A stretch of DNA of 12,229 nt from UKL13-2 sp031430555 (GTDB lineage: Bacteria; Pseudomonadota; Gammaproteobacteria; Burkholderiales; Usitatibacteraceae): assembly GCA_031430555.1 (NCBI GenBank), contig JANPBQ010000013.1, positions 1 through 12,229 of the forward strand, written 5' to 3'. The position numbers were made by a program, and so were the translations under genes. The notes beneath the pieces were generated by a model. That model had not been told where the DNA came from. It saw only the letters and a list, made by a program, of their open reading frames with translations, and did not search any database. Positions 1-6,606 of the stretch are shown piece by piece; the first letter of the stretch is position 1, and the number at the start of each line of letters is the position of its first letter.

Positions 1-400
1 CACCCCGGATTTATTCCGGGGCCTAAGTGATAAGCGGTTAAATTGGACCCCCGCCTTCGCGGGGGCGACAGTTTTTGGTTATTGCGGGCAACAACAAAAC
101 GTACCGACGCGAATTGTTGCCAAACAATTTAGGCTGCCCTCCATGCCGCTACCTCACGATTGTCACCCCGGATTTATTCCGGGGCCTAAGTGATAAGCGG
201 TTAAATTGGACCCCCGCCTTCGCGGGGGCGACAGTTTTTGGTTATTGCGGGCAACAACAAAACGTACCGACGCGAATTGTTGCCAAACACTTTAGGCTGC
301 CCTCCATGCCGCTACCTCACGATTGTCACCCCGGATTTATTCCGGGGCCTAAGTGATAAGCGGTTAAATTGGACCCCCGCCTTCGCGGGGGCGACAGTTT
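1..400. repeat. Tandem array of a 163-bp non-coding repeat (about 2.5 copies, open at the left edge)
   Basis: Copies begin at 1, 164 and 327; the third stops at about 400, where the sequence diverges after GCGACAGTTT. Copies 1 and 2 differ by one base that I can find (A at 127, C at 290). Each unit holds two short hairpins. One has arms CCCCGGA and TCCGGGG around TTTAT; the other has arms CCCCCGC and GCGGGGG around CTTC. A wider inverted pair, GGCAACAA and TTGTTGCC (87-94 with 114-121 in copy 1), is also present. The unit length is not a multiple of three, so open frames through it do not repeat in phase and are unlikely to be genes. The array begins at the window edge and probably extends further left. 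The hairpins resemble REP-type elements found elsewhere in this window. Recent duplication is inferred from the near identity. Confidence 0.95.
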
Positions 401-540
401 AATGATTTTCGCAATTTGTAGCACCTGGCACTTGACGTGAACTTTAGGTAGCGCCATGGGGATCAAGCTCGCATTTCCCCGCGAACGTAAATGGATTCAG
501 AAGCCATTTCACTCTGATCGACGTCGCCCTCACCCTGACA
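401..540. other. Non-coding spacer between repeat array and SGNH gene
   Basis: This is unique sequence after the tandem array and downstream of the minus-strand hydrolase gene. I see no convincing gene. It holds an 8-bp palindrome CGACGTCG (519-526), with no U-tract terminator next to it. Confidence 0.5.
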
Positions 541-1350
541 TTATCGGCCGTAGAACTTCTTTACCGTATCCGCCGCGACCTGCTGAAGAAACGCGGCGGA
601 TTCCTTGTCGATTCTTCCGTGATAGTCATACTTGTTCCCAACGGGCGACTTGCCGTAGACACTTGCATAAACGGTACAGGCCGCCAGATAAGTGCCGATG
701 AGTGCGGGGTGCGTTCCATCTTCGTTGTGTAGCTTGATGTCGGGCTTGCGTCGGTAGGCCTCTTCGAATGCAAGGCCGACGGGTATTACCAGTGCGCCGA
801 TCTCGTTTCCGACAGAGACATAAAGATCCGCGGTCAGCCCGATGTTCTCCGGCTTTGCGTTCTCATGTGGACTGACATAGGCGTGAGTCATGTAGAGGGC
901 GGTCTTGCCACCCCGCGCGGAAATAATCTTGTTGTATTCGATCGCCTTTTCTCTGAACCGCGCCCGCCGCGCGGCGGAAAGGGGTTCGCCCGCACCTCCT
1001 TGCAGAATCACCAGCTGAAAGGGCTCTTTCACGCCGATATTTCCAAGCGTGGTGAGATGGTCGATATTGTGATGCGACAGTTCAGAGCCGCCAATGGTGG
1101 CGGACTTGGTGGTGCTGGTGAGCAGCTTCTTTTCCATACCCGGGTCGCCCGCCCAGACCATGCGGCGCACGTGATTCTGCACGCTGTCGCCGTAGTACAA
1201 GTAACTGTTGCCGACGAACAGCACGCGAGTCGGCGAATCGACCTGAGGCGACTTGATGAGCGGCTCTGGTGTGGCGGCGATGGCCGCGCTGGCCAGCGAC
1301 AAGGCAAGTAACAACAATAGAGATTGAATCGACAGGGTGCATTGCTTCAT
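541..1350 (-). CDS. Secreted SGNH/GDSL-like hydrolase
   Basis: A 269-residue protein, probably an exported esterase-type hydrolase of unknown substrate. Residues 1-26 form a signal peptide: a short basic start, a leucine-rich core and an AIA-A type cleavage site. The mature part opens with a strand leading into FVGNSY, which places the nucleophile candidate at Ser49 (the block I Gly-x-Ser form used by many SGNH proteins in place of GDS). Near the C-terminus, DGTHP supplies Asp211 and His214, the D-x-x-H of block V. The middle block is LQGGAG near 116-121 instead of a clear GxND, so the oxyanion-hole residue is uncertain. I chose the ATG at 1350 because it starts the signal peptide; an in-frame ATG at 1431 would add 27 residues in front of it. 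The Shine-Dalgarno sequence is weak (GGAG about 13 nt upstream). It appears to be a single-gene unit. Family assignment is fairly secure, substrate unknown. Confidence 0.75.
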   Translation of the reverse strand: MKQCTLSIQSLLLLLALSLASAAIAATPEPLIKSPQVDSPTRVLFVGNSYLYYGDSVQNHVRRMVWAGDPGMEKKLLTSTTKSATIGGSELSHHNIDHLTTLGNIGVKEPFQLVILQGGAGEPLSAARRARFREKAIEYNKIISARGGKTALYMTHAYVSPHENAKPENIGLTADLYVSVGNEIGALVIPVGLAFEEAYRRKPDIKLHNEDGTHPALIGTYLAACTVYASVYGKSPVGNKYDYHGRIDKESAAFLQQVAADTVKKFYGR

Positions 1351-1524
1351 GGCCTTTATCTTTCTCCGGGCAGGCGTGGATATGGATTGCGGAACAAGTT
1401 TGAAACCAGCGAATACGAGCATTGGCGCCACCTCCAGGCCATTCTTGCCGCAAACCGCGCACCAAATGGCGACAAATCGGGATTTAACACGGTTTTTTTC
1501 AAATCATGTGGTGAGCGAGCGCAT

Positions 1525-2046
1525 TCACCCCACCCGTAAATCGCACCACATATGCACCTTGCCGCGATACTCGCCTTCAGCGAACATGGCGCGCGGTTCA
1601 ATGCCGAATACGACAAATCCGCAGCGTTCATACAACTGCTGCGCAGCGGCATTGCCTTCGGTCACGGTCAATTTCACAAGGTTAATGCCATCACGCGCAC
1701 GCGCAGCCACCTTTACCGCCTCGACCAATTGCTGGCCCACGCCGCCGCCGCGCGTACGCTCGGACACGTACATGCCGATCAGCGTGGCCTTGTGACGGGT
1801 TTTTTCGCGCGTCTCGAATTCGAGTGCGGCGGTGCCGACCAGCGTATCTCCATCAAATGCACCGAACGCGGTTGTCGCACTGTGCGCGTCGCCAATACGC
1901 TTCTCCCACCACCCCATCGGCTGCCCTTCGCGCTCGGCGCGGGTCGAGGTAAATTCGACGCGATTTGTTGCATAGGCGTCCAGCATCATTGCGCGATAGG
2001 TGGCGGCGTCGGCGGCGACGAGGCGACGAATGTGAAAGTTGCTCAT
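1525..2046 (-). CDS. GNAT-family N-acetyltransferase
   Basis: A 173-residue cytoplasmic acetyltransferase expected to move an acetyl group from acetyl-CoA to an amine. The acetyl-CoA pyrophosphate loop is visible as R99-x-x-G102-x-G104 (RGGGVG), preceded by the usual beta-4 strand ending IGMYVS. The later GNAT signature is also there: E-G-N132 followed by A-x-x-LYERCGF, typical of the motif B helix and strand 6. The N-terminal IRRLVAADA matches the common start of RimI/RimJ-like single-domain enzymes, and the length is normal for the family. The start codon lies 7 nt after the stop of the DUF1653 gene, so it is probably the last gene of a three-gene unit with that gene and the GFA-like gene. 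The acceptor (small molecule, antibiotic or protein) cannot be told from the sequence. Confidence 0.88.
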   Translation of the reverse strand: MSNFHIRRLVAADAATYRAMMLDAYATNRVEFTSTRAEREGQPMGWWEKRIGDAHSATTAFGAFDGDTLVGTAALEFETREKTRHKATLIGMYVSERTRGGGVGQQLVEAVKVAARARDGINLVKLTVTEGNAAAQQLYERCGFVVFGIEPRAMFAEGEYRGKVHMWCDLRVG

Positions 2047-2053
2047 TGTTCAA

Positions 2054-2290
2054 TCAATCCATCACGCGCACAAAACGCGGCTGCCGAACACCATCGATCT
2101 CCACCTCGCCAACAAACATCGCGTGCGGACGCACCCACCAGCCGCTGTCGTTGTAGAGCGGCCGATACACCACCAGCGGCTCCAGCGTTTCACTGTGCCG
2201 CGCCACGCCGGTCACTTCGTATTCGCCACCTTTGTAGTGGCGGTAGCGGCCCAAGTGTATTTGCGGCAACGGCGGCAGTTGATCAGACAT
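2054..2290 (-). CDS. DUF1653-family small protein
   Basis: A 78-residue protein of the DUF1653 type. The family pattern is easy to read: LGRYRHYKGGEYEV near residues 13-26, a middle HSETLEPLVVYRPLY, and the WWVRPHAMF segment at 51-59, followed by a short tail. The fold is thought to be a small beta-barrel-like domain; no biochemical role is established. I place the start at the ATG at 2290, because the longer in-frame extension to 2575 is antisense-type sequence overlapping the GFA-like gene and shows no family similarity. The gene begins 2 nt after the stop of the GFA-like gene and ends 7 nt before the acetyltransferase start, which indicates co-transcription and probably translational coupling. 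Confidence 0.85.
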   Translation of the reverse strand: MSDQLPPLPQIHLGRYRHYKGGEYEVTGVARHSETLEPLVVYRPLYNDSGWWVRPHAMFVGEVEIDGVRQPRFVRVMD

Positions 2291-2292
2291 GT

Positions 2293-2652
2293 TCAATCCA
2301 GAAATTTCCAGGTGTCTGCGCCATCGAAACGCCGTACGCGGATACCCTCGATTGCCTGCCGCTCGAAGCCGCGCGCATTGACGCCCATGCGGTTGTCTTT
2401 GGTCGCGATCAGTGAGGACCAATGTGTGACGCAGCCGCATTTTTTGCAGCGCACTAACTTGAGCATCTTGTCGCCCCAAATGTATTCGTCGGTGGCACCG
2501 CGTTTGGCTTCGATCTTCACGTTGCCCGCAGGATAGTAGGCCCACAGTGAGCCAAGCCGATGGCAGATCGAACAATTACAACTGGTCAGGCGGCGCGGTT
2601 TGCGCGGCACGGTGATGCGCACGTTTCCGCAATGGCAGGTAGCGGTGAGCAT
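2293..2652 (-). CDS. GFA-family zinc-binding protein (CENP-V/GFA domain)
   Basis: A 119-residue cytoplasmic protein of the glutathione-dependent formaldehyde-activating (GFA) family. The zinc cysteines are in the expected order: C6-x-C8 in CHCG, C25-x-C27 and C30 in CNCSIC, then C69, C72 and C74 in RCKKCGC. Between them the AYYPAGNVKIE segment matches the usual beta-rich core. Many members are annotated as formaldehyde-activating without proof, so an enzymatic role should not be assumed; the founding activity condenses formaldehyde with glutathione. A good Shine-Dalgarno (GGAG, 9 nt before the ATG at 2652) supports the start. It is the first gene of a tight trio with the DUF1653 and GNAT genes downstream. 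Confidence 0.87.
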   Translation of the reverse strand: MLTATCHCGNVRITVPRKPRRLTSCNCSICHRLGSLWAYYPAGNVKIEAKRGATDEYIWGDKMLKLVRCKKCGCVTHWSSLIATKDNRMGVNARGFERQAIEGIRVRRFDGADTWKFLD

Positions 2653-2793
2653 GATTGAATTCTCCGGAAGTTGTCTTCATCCATGCTAGCGCGAATTTTG
2701 TCGCAACGAAAACCGCAACGCGTCAATGATGTCAACGTATGCCGGATCCAGAACGCCGGCGAAATTGAAGTTACTTCTATTAACCTCAAAATT

Positions 2794-2849
2794 ATGTCGC
2801 CCCGGCGAAGCCGGGGGTGAAGCGGGGAATTCGCGGCGCATGCGCCGCG
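2794..2849. repeat. REP-like hairpin plus 18-bp perfect palindrome
   Basis: Arms CCCCGGC and GCCGGGG around GAA (2800-2816) sit in a TGTCGCCCC...GGGGGTGAA context. That context matches, in reverse orientation, the second hairpin of the 163-bp repeat at 1-400, so both belong to one dispersed family. Sixteen bases further on is an 18-bp perfect palindrome, CGCGGCGCATGCGCCGCG (2832-2849). Confidence 0.7.
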
Positions 2850-2973
2850 CCCGATGAACGCCAAGTCTATGCAACGGCTTGGCGCAATTTTGTCAATGTG
2901 TCAAAGACTTACGAAAATTGGGTACCGGCCCGGCGCAACCCTTGTGGTTGTTCGCCGGTACGACAGGGGTTAG

Positions 2974-3130
2974 TATTGATCCGGCAATTAAATATGTTGA
3001 ACTGACTTCAATTATTTCCTTCCCCCGCGTAGGCGGGGGGCCAAGTTCCATACCGGCATTGCAGGAAACTTGGATCCCCGCCTACGCGGGGAAAGGGCGC
3101 GCTTCAACATATTTAATTGCCGGTTCAATA
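2974..3130. mobile_element. MITE-like element: 28-bp terminal inverted repeats around a REP pair
   Basis: The left arm 2974-3001 and right arm 3103-3130 are inverted repeats of 28 bp with a single mismatch (T2980 against T3124). The arms contain CCGGCAATTAAATATG. Between them sits a second nested inverted pair, CCTTCCCCCGCG...GGGGCCAAG at 3018-3045 and CTTGGATCCCCG...GCGGGGAAAGG at 3068-3096. The whole 157 bp could fold into one long branched hairpin. It is far too short to encode a transposase. If the terminal TA on each side is the target duplication, as in Tc/mariner-type elements, the element is 153 bp with 26-bp arms; I see no longer target duplication. Mobility is inferred from the architecture only. 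Confidence 0.6.
3018..3097. repeat. REP pair, copy A
   Basis: Two facing REP-type palindromes, CCTTCCCCCGCGTAGGCGGGGG and TCCCCGCCTACGCGGGGAAAGG, are separated by a short variable centre and bordered inside by CCAAG and CTTGG. The same arrangement, length and borders recur at 7618-7696, with a different centre. This pair lies inside the terminal inverted repeats of the 2974-3130 element; the second copy does not. Confidence 0.85.
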
Positions 3131-3227
3131 AAAGTTCCCTTGACGCAAACCCAGGATTCCACGGCTATTCGCGAGGATAAATGCCCTAGACGCCGCGCCA
3201 ATACTGGTGTTTGCAAATCCGGCCGAC

Positions 3228-3251
3228 CGGCAATTGCCGCATCATTGATGC
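3228..3251. terminator. Stacked palindromes directly after the ypfJ-like stop codon
   Basis: CGGCAATTGCCG (3228-3239) and GCATCATTGATGC (3239-3251) are perfect palindromes abutting the stop codon at 3252-3254 of the minus-strand gene. In the transcript they could form short hairpins. There is no following U-tract, so a classical Rho-independent terminator is not supported. A role in mRNA 3'-end formation or stability is only a possibility. Confidence 0.35.
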
Positions 3252-4121
3252 CTACAAATCCCGCGCTGCAAACGTATCGCACGCCTTCATGCTGCCGGTC
3301 TCAAACCCCGTCTTGAACCAGCGAATGCGTTGCGCCGAGCTGCCGTGCGTAAAGGAATCCGGCACCACCACACCGCGCGATTGTTTTTGCAACATGTCGT
3401 CGCCGATCGCATTGGCCGCGCGCAGCGCTTCGTCGACATCTTGCGGATCAAGGAATGGTTTGGCGCGATTCGCATGATTCGCCCACACGCCGGCGAAACA
3501 ATCGGCCTGCAATTCCACCCGCACGGAAATCTTGTTGTATTCCTTCTCGCTCACTTTGCCGCGCATCGCGTCGGTTTTTTCAGTCACGCCAGTGAGAAAT
3601 TGCACGTGGTGACCGATCTCATGCGCGATCACATACGCGCGCGCAAAATCGCCGCCGGCCTTAAAGCGCGTTTCCATTTCGCGGAAGAACGTCATGTCGA
3701 GATAAACCTTCTGGTCACCCGGACAATAAAACGGCCCCATCGCGGCCTGCCCTGCGCCGCACGCAGTCGGCGTTTGCCCGCGAAATAACACCAGCTTTGG
3801 CTTCTGGTACTGGCCACCGCCCTTTTGAAACAATTCGCCCCAGGTCGTTTCTGTCTTGTGCAAAATCTTGCCCATTTCGGATTTCAGCGCCGCATCCGGG
3901 TCACTGGCGGGGTCGATCGGTTTGCCCGCCGAGGGGTTGGATTGCTGCACGTTTTGCACCTGCTCAGCCACACCGAGCAACGTGCGCGGATCGATACCGA
4001 GAAAGTAGCTCGCGATCAATGCAATCGCAACGGTGCCGATACCGACCCCACCCGCACGCCCCATGCCGCCACCGCGACGGTCTTCCACATTGCTGCTTTC
4101 GGTTTCATCTTCGAGACGCAT
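3252..4121 (-). CDS. ypfJ: Neutral zinc metallopeptidase, YpfJ/KPN_02809 family
   Basis: A 289-residue membrane-anchored zinc protein. The first 25 residues are acidic then glycine-rich (RRGGGMGRAGGVG). One transmembrane segment follows at about 27-43, then the DPRTLLG sequence usual for the family. The catalytic site is HEIGHH at 167-172, an HExxH zincin motif with zinc ligands His167 and His171 and catalytic Glu168. The downstream ELQAD (203-207) probably supplies the third ligand. The C-terminal FTHGSSAQRIRWF (258-269) is another family hallmark. Length is normal. The large domain is expected outside the inner membrane. Natural substrates of this family are unknown, so the peptidase activity is predicted only. 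The start at 4121 has a weak GGGG sequence 7 nt upstream. It is divergent from the serine hydrolase gene and appears to be a single-gene unit. Confidence 0.9.
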   Translation of the reverse strand: MRLEDETESSNVEDRRGGGMGRAGGVGIGTVAIALIASYFLGIDPRTLLGVAEQVQNVQQSNPSAGKPIDPASDPDAALKSEMGKILHKTETTWGELFQKGGGQYQKPKLVLFRGQTPTACGAGQAAMGPFYCPGDQKVYLDMTFFREMETRFKAGGDFARAYVIAHEIGHHVQFLTGVTEKTDAMRGKVSEKEYNKISVRVELQADCFAGVWANHANRAKPFLDPQDVDEALRAANAIGDDMLQKQSRGVVVPDSFTHGSSAQRIRWFKTGFETGSMKACDTFAARDL

Positions 4122-4286
4122 GGTTTTCCCCGGATTCGTTCATTAATTCGCGCCGGCCAATCGTGGCCACCCACTGCATCCGTCACGCTACACGCGTGTG
4201 GGAATGGCGGCAATACATTTTCTTCGCGAAAGGAGTGAACGAATCACGGATAATCGCGTCCACGCCTGCAAATATTGGATCACATC
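4122..4286. promoter_or_regulatory. Divergent intergenic region between the ypfJ-like and serine hydrolase genes
   Basis: These 165 bp must hold the 5' signals for both genes. Visible structure: GGCCA and TGGCC arms around ATCG or AATCG (4155-4168) and a 10-bp perfect palindrome ACACGCGTGT (4190-4199). No pair of good -35 and -10 boxes stands out on either strand. A strong ribosome-binding sequence AAAGGAG (4229-4235) has no start codon at the right distance. Confidence 0.35.
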
Positions 4287-5573
4287 ATGACGCATTGCTC
4301 GTTGGTCGCACGCTTGGCTGCTGGATGGTTGCTGGGGTTTTCCGCATTCGCGTCAGCCGCAGATCTGGCTCCTGGTGTCAGAATCGATTCGCAGGGATTT
4401 TCGGCATCGCGTCTGGCGAAGGTCGGCGTGAAGATTGATCAGGATGTTGCGAGTGCGATGCTGCCCGGTGCGGTATTGCTGGTATCGCGCAACGGCGTGC
4501 CCGTGTATGCGCACATTGCCGGTGCGCAAATTCCTGCTACTGCCGAGCCGATGCGCCGCGATTCGATTTTTCGCATTTATTCGCTGACTAAACCCATCGT
4601 CTCCGTAGCGGTAATGATGCTGGTCGAAGAAGGTAAATTGGCATTGGCAGATCCCGCGTCGAAATATTTGCCGGAATTGAAAAACCTGCAAGTCGGTGTC
4701 GAGCGCAGCGACGCAGCGGGCGTGAAAATGCTTGACCTCATCGCGGCGACACGCGAAATGTCGATCCACGATCTGTTGCGCCACTCTGCGGGTCTCACCT
4801 ACGCCTTCGAAGGCAAATCGCTGGTGAAGGACGAGTACAAGAAACTCGGCCTCGATGGCGTCAATGAATCGAGCGCAGAGTGGATTCAAAAACTCGCCAA
4901 AGCGCCGCTGCAATCGCAGCCAGGCAGCCGCTTTGAATACAGTGTCGCCACCGATGTGCTCGGCGTGATTCTAGAACGTGTGTCGGGGCAGTCGCTGGAC
5001 GCTTTGCTCGCCGCGCGCATTTTCCGACCGCTGAAAATGCACGATACCGGGTTCACGGTGGAACCTTCAAAACATCCCCGCATCGCGGAGCCATTCGAGA
5101 TTGATTCCGTGTGGAAAATCAAGACGCCGATGAGTGACCCGCGCAAAACACCACCACGATTTTCAGGTGGCGGCGGGCTGATGTCCACGGCGGATGATTA
5201 CCTTCGCTTCGCGCAAATGCTGCTCAACGGCGGAGAACTCGACGGTGCGCACATCCTGGCGCCGAAGACCGTGGAGCTGATGCTGTCAGACAACTTGCCG
5301 GTGATGCGTTTAGCGCAACCCGCTGGGCAAATCATGTTAGGCCCTCGACCAGGTTATGGTTTTGGCCTGGGCTTCGCCATCCGCACCGACCTCGGCGGCG
5401 CGAACACGCCGGGATCGATTGGCATCGCCGACTGGAACGGCATCAGCGGCACCAATTTCTGGATCGACCCAAAAGAAAAACTGGCGGTGGTGTGGATGAT
5501 GCAGGCACCGGGATCGCGGCCCTACTATCGCCAGATCATTGCCAACATGGTGTACGCAGCGATGGTGAAATAA
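4287..5573 (+). CDS. Exported serine hydrolase, beta-lactamase class C / EstB-like
   Basis: A 428-residue protein of the beta-lactamase (PF00144-type) family. Residues 1-24 are a signal peptide ending AFASA, so it is probably periplasmic. The active-site motif S99-L-T-K102 lies in FRIYSLTKPIVS, with Ser99 the nucleophile and Lys102 its partner. Tyr218 in RFEYSVATD is the candidate second-motif base; the third YxN residue is not Asn, as is common in esterase members. The third motif is a Gly-rich G385-x-S-G-T389 in WNGISGTNFWIDP in place of KTG, also typical of EstB-like esterases and of D-aminopeptidase relatives rather than true AmpC enzymes. GGGGLMSTADDYLRF (294-308) is a family hallmark. 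I chose the ATG at 4287; a TTG 12 nt upstream is in frame but weaker. The gene converges on the Ldh-family gene with only 4 bp between stop codons. Confidence 0.88.
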   Translation: MTHCSLVARLAAGWLLGFSAFASAADLAPGVRIDSQGFSASRLAKVGVKIDQDVASAMLPGAVLLVSRNGVPVYAHIAGAQIPATAEPMRRDSIFRIYSLTKPIVSVAVMMLVEEGKLALADPASKYLPELKNLQVGVERSDAAGVKMLDLIAATREMSIHDLLRHSAGLTYAFEGKSLVKDEYKKLGLDGVNESSAEWIQKLAKAPLQSQPGSRFEYSVATDVLGVILERVSGQSLDALLAARIFRPLKMHDTGFTVEPSKHPRIAEPFEIDSVWKIKTPMSDPRKTPPRFSGGGGLMSTADDYLRFAQMLLNGGELDGAHILAPKTVELMLSDNLPVMRLAQPAGQIMLGPRPGYGFGLGFAIRTDLGGANTPGSIGIADWNGISGTNFWIDPKEKLAVVWMMQAPGSRPYYRQIIANMVYAAMVK

Positions 5574-5577
5574 GCGA

Positions 5578-6582
5578 TCAAGCGCCGGCCAGCTGCTCCA
5601 AATCCGCCATCAACGCGGCCGGAATTTCCACGCCCACGTTTTCATTTTCTGCCGCAAGTCCCGCACGCCGAACGCCCGGCAGGCGCACGCCTTCATCGGC
5701 GAGCATGACCGCGATGAGTGTTTCAATCCGCGAAAAAAACATCTCGCGGCCCGCGAGTGCATCGGGATCGATCACCAGAAATGCCTGGCCGATGCGCGGC
5801 GCGTTGCCCTCATCGACGAAGAATGAATCGGCTTCATAGCCAAACGCAGCGCCCGTCAGCGCACAGCAGAGCAACTCCACAATCAACGCGAGCATCGCGC
5901 CCTTTACGCCGCCTGCGGGCATCATCGTGCCTTCCATGCCGGCCTTGGGGTCAGTGGTGGGTTTGCCGTCTTTATCGAGCGCCCAGCCGAGTGGAATCGC
6001 TTCGCCTTTTTTGGCCGCGATCATCAATTTGCCGCGCGCGACTTCGGAGAGCGAGAGGTCGATCAGCAATGGTTGATCGTGTTCGCGGGGAAAAGCGGCA
6101 GCGATCGGATTGGTGCCAAAGATGCCACGCTTGCCGCCCCATGCGGGCATTGCGCTCGGCGAATTGCCGAACGCAAGGCCGACCATTTTTGCCTTAGCCA
6201 CCGCCTCGACGTGATATGCCGCCGCGCCGAAATGATGGCTGTTGGTCACGCCCACAAAACAGGCACCGGAGATTTTTGCGCGCGCAATCGCTTCACGAAT
6301 CGCGAGTTCGCACGCGGGAAACGCGAGGCCTTGTTCGGCATCGATCAGGCACGCGGCGGGTTTGCCGTTGACCACTTTTGCCACTGCGCTTCCATTGGCA
6401 CGGCCATTGCGCAAATGCATTTGATATTGCAGCACGCGCGTAAAGCCGTGCGAAGGCAGGCCGCGCGCTTCGGCGTATCGCAACGCGCGCACGGTCGCCT
6501 CGGCCATGTTTACGGAAGCGCCGGCGTTGACAAGTGCGCGCGTGGCGAGCGTAGAAAGGTGATCGAGGTTTTGTTTGGGCAT
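5578..6582 (-). CDS. comC: Ldh-family NAD(P)-dependent dehydrogenase, probable (R)-sulfolactate dehydrogenase
   Basis: A 334-residue cytoplasmic dehydrogenase of the malate/L-lactate (type 2, YlbC/ComC/YiaK) family, which does not use a Rossmann fold. Family landmarks: SHG at 44-46, the SHHFG box (115-119) with the catalytic-type histidine, GTNPIA (156-161), the GWALDKDGKPTTDP segment (199-212) and KGAML near 227-231. The length is normal. In Chromohalobacter-type sulfolactate catabolism, ComC belongs to this family and reduces sulfopyruvate to (R)-sulfolactate. Next to suyAB- and slcC-like genes that is the most economical role here. Other 2-hydroxyacids such as malate or ureidoglycolate are possible. 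It starts 24 nt after the slcC-like stop, so it is the last gene of that pair; no strong Shine-Dalgarno is visible. Family confidence is high, exact substrate moderate. Confidence 0.85.
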   Translation of the reverse strand: MPKQNLDHLSTLATRALVNAGASVNMAEATVRALRYAEARGLPSHGFTRVLQYQMHLRNGRANGSAVAKVVNGKPAACLIDAEQGLAFPACELAIREAIARAKISGACFVGVTNSHHFGAAAYHVEAVAKAKMVGLAFGNSPSAMPAWGGKRGIFGTNPIAAAFPREHDQPLLIDLSLSEVARGKLMIAAKKGEAIPLGWALDKDGKPTTDPKAGMEGTMMPAGGVKGAMLALIVELLCCALTGAAFGYEADSFFVDEGNAPRIGQAFLVIDPDALAGREMFFSRIETLIAVMLADEGVRLPGVRRAGLAAENENVGVEIPAALMADLEQLAGA

Positions 6583-6606
6583 GTTGTCGTCGGTGCGTAA
6601 GTGTGG

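Larger units (their letters stand above)
2653..3251. other. 600-bp intergenic region without a credible gene, rich in palindromes
   Basis: This lies between the divergent end of the GFA operon and the 3' end of the ypfJ-like gene. The short open frames here (up to about 145 codons) run through inverted repeats and lack family features, so I do not call a gene. It holds a REP-like hairpin (2800-2816), an 18-bp perfect palindrome (2832-2849), a 7-bp stem-loop (2859-2865 with 2878-2884), a 157-bp element with terminal inverted repeats (2974-3130) and palindromes directly after the ypfJ-like stop codon (3228-3251). Confidence 0.7.

Noticed and set aside
75..356. 93-codon open frame through the tandem repeat
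   Set aside because: The repeat period is not a multiple of three and the predicted peptide is just translated repeat and hairpin sequence.
1..400. CRISPR array
   Set aside because: The 163-bp unit repeats as a whole with no unique spacers between short repeats, and no cas gene is present.
865..1311. 148-codon plus-strand frame opposite the SGNH gene
   Set aside because: It is antisense to a gene with signal peptide and catalytic motifs, and its own product shows no family feature.
1493..1499. T-tract as a Rho-independent terminator
   Set aside because: No GC-rich hairpin precedes the seven T residues on the plus strand, and no plus-strand gene ends nearby.
1552..2415. 287-codon plus-strand frame
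   Set aside because: It lies opposite three well-supported minus-strand genes (GNAT, DUF1653, GFA). Its composition is typical of antisense reading in GC-rich DNA.
2291..2575. Long N-terminal extension of the DUF1653 protein
   Set aside because: The extension overlaps the GFA-like gene in another frame and has no similarity to the family, whose members start where the ATG at 2290 lies.
4229..4235. Strong ribosome-binding sequence AAAGGAG
   Set aside because: No start codon lies 4-12 nt downstream, so it does not serve a gene that I can see.
4275..4286. TTG start for the serine hydrolase
   Set aside because: The ATG 12 nt downstream gives a normal signal peptide and is the more usual codon.
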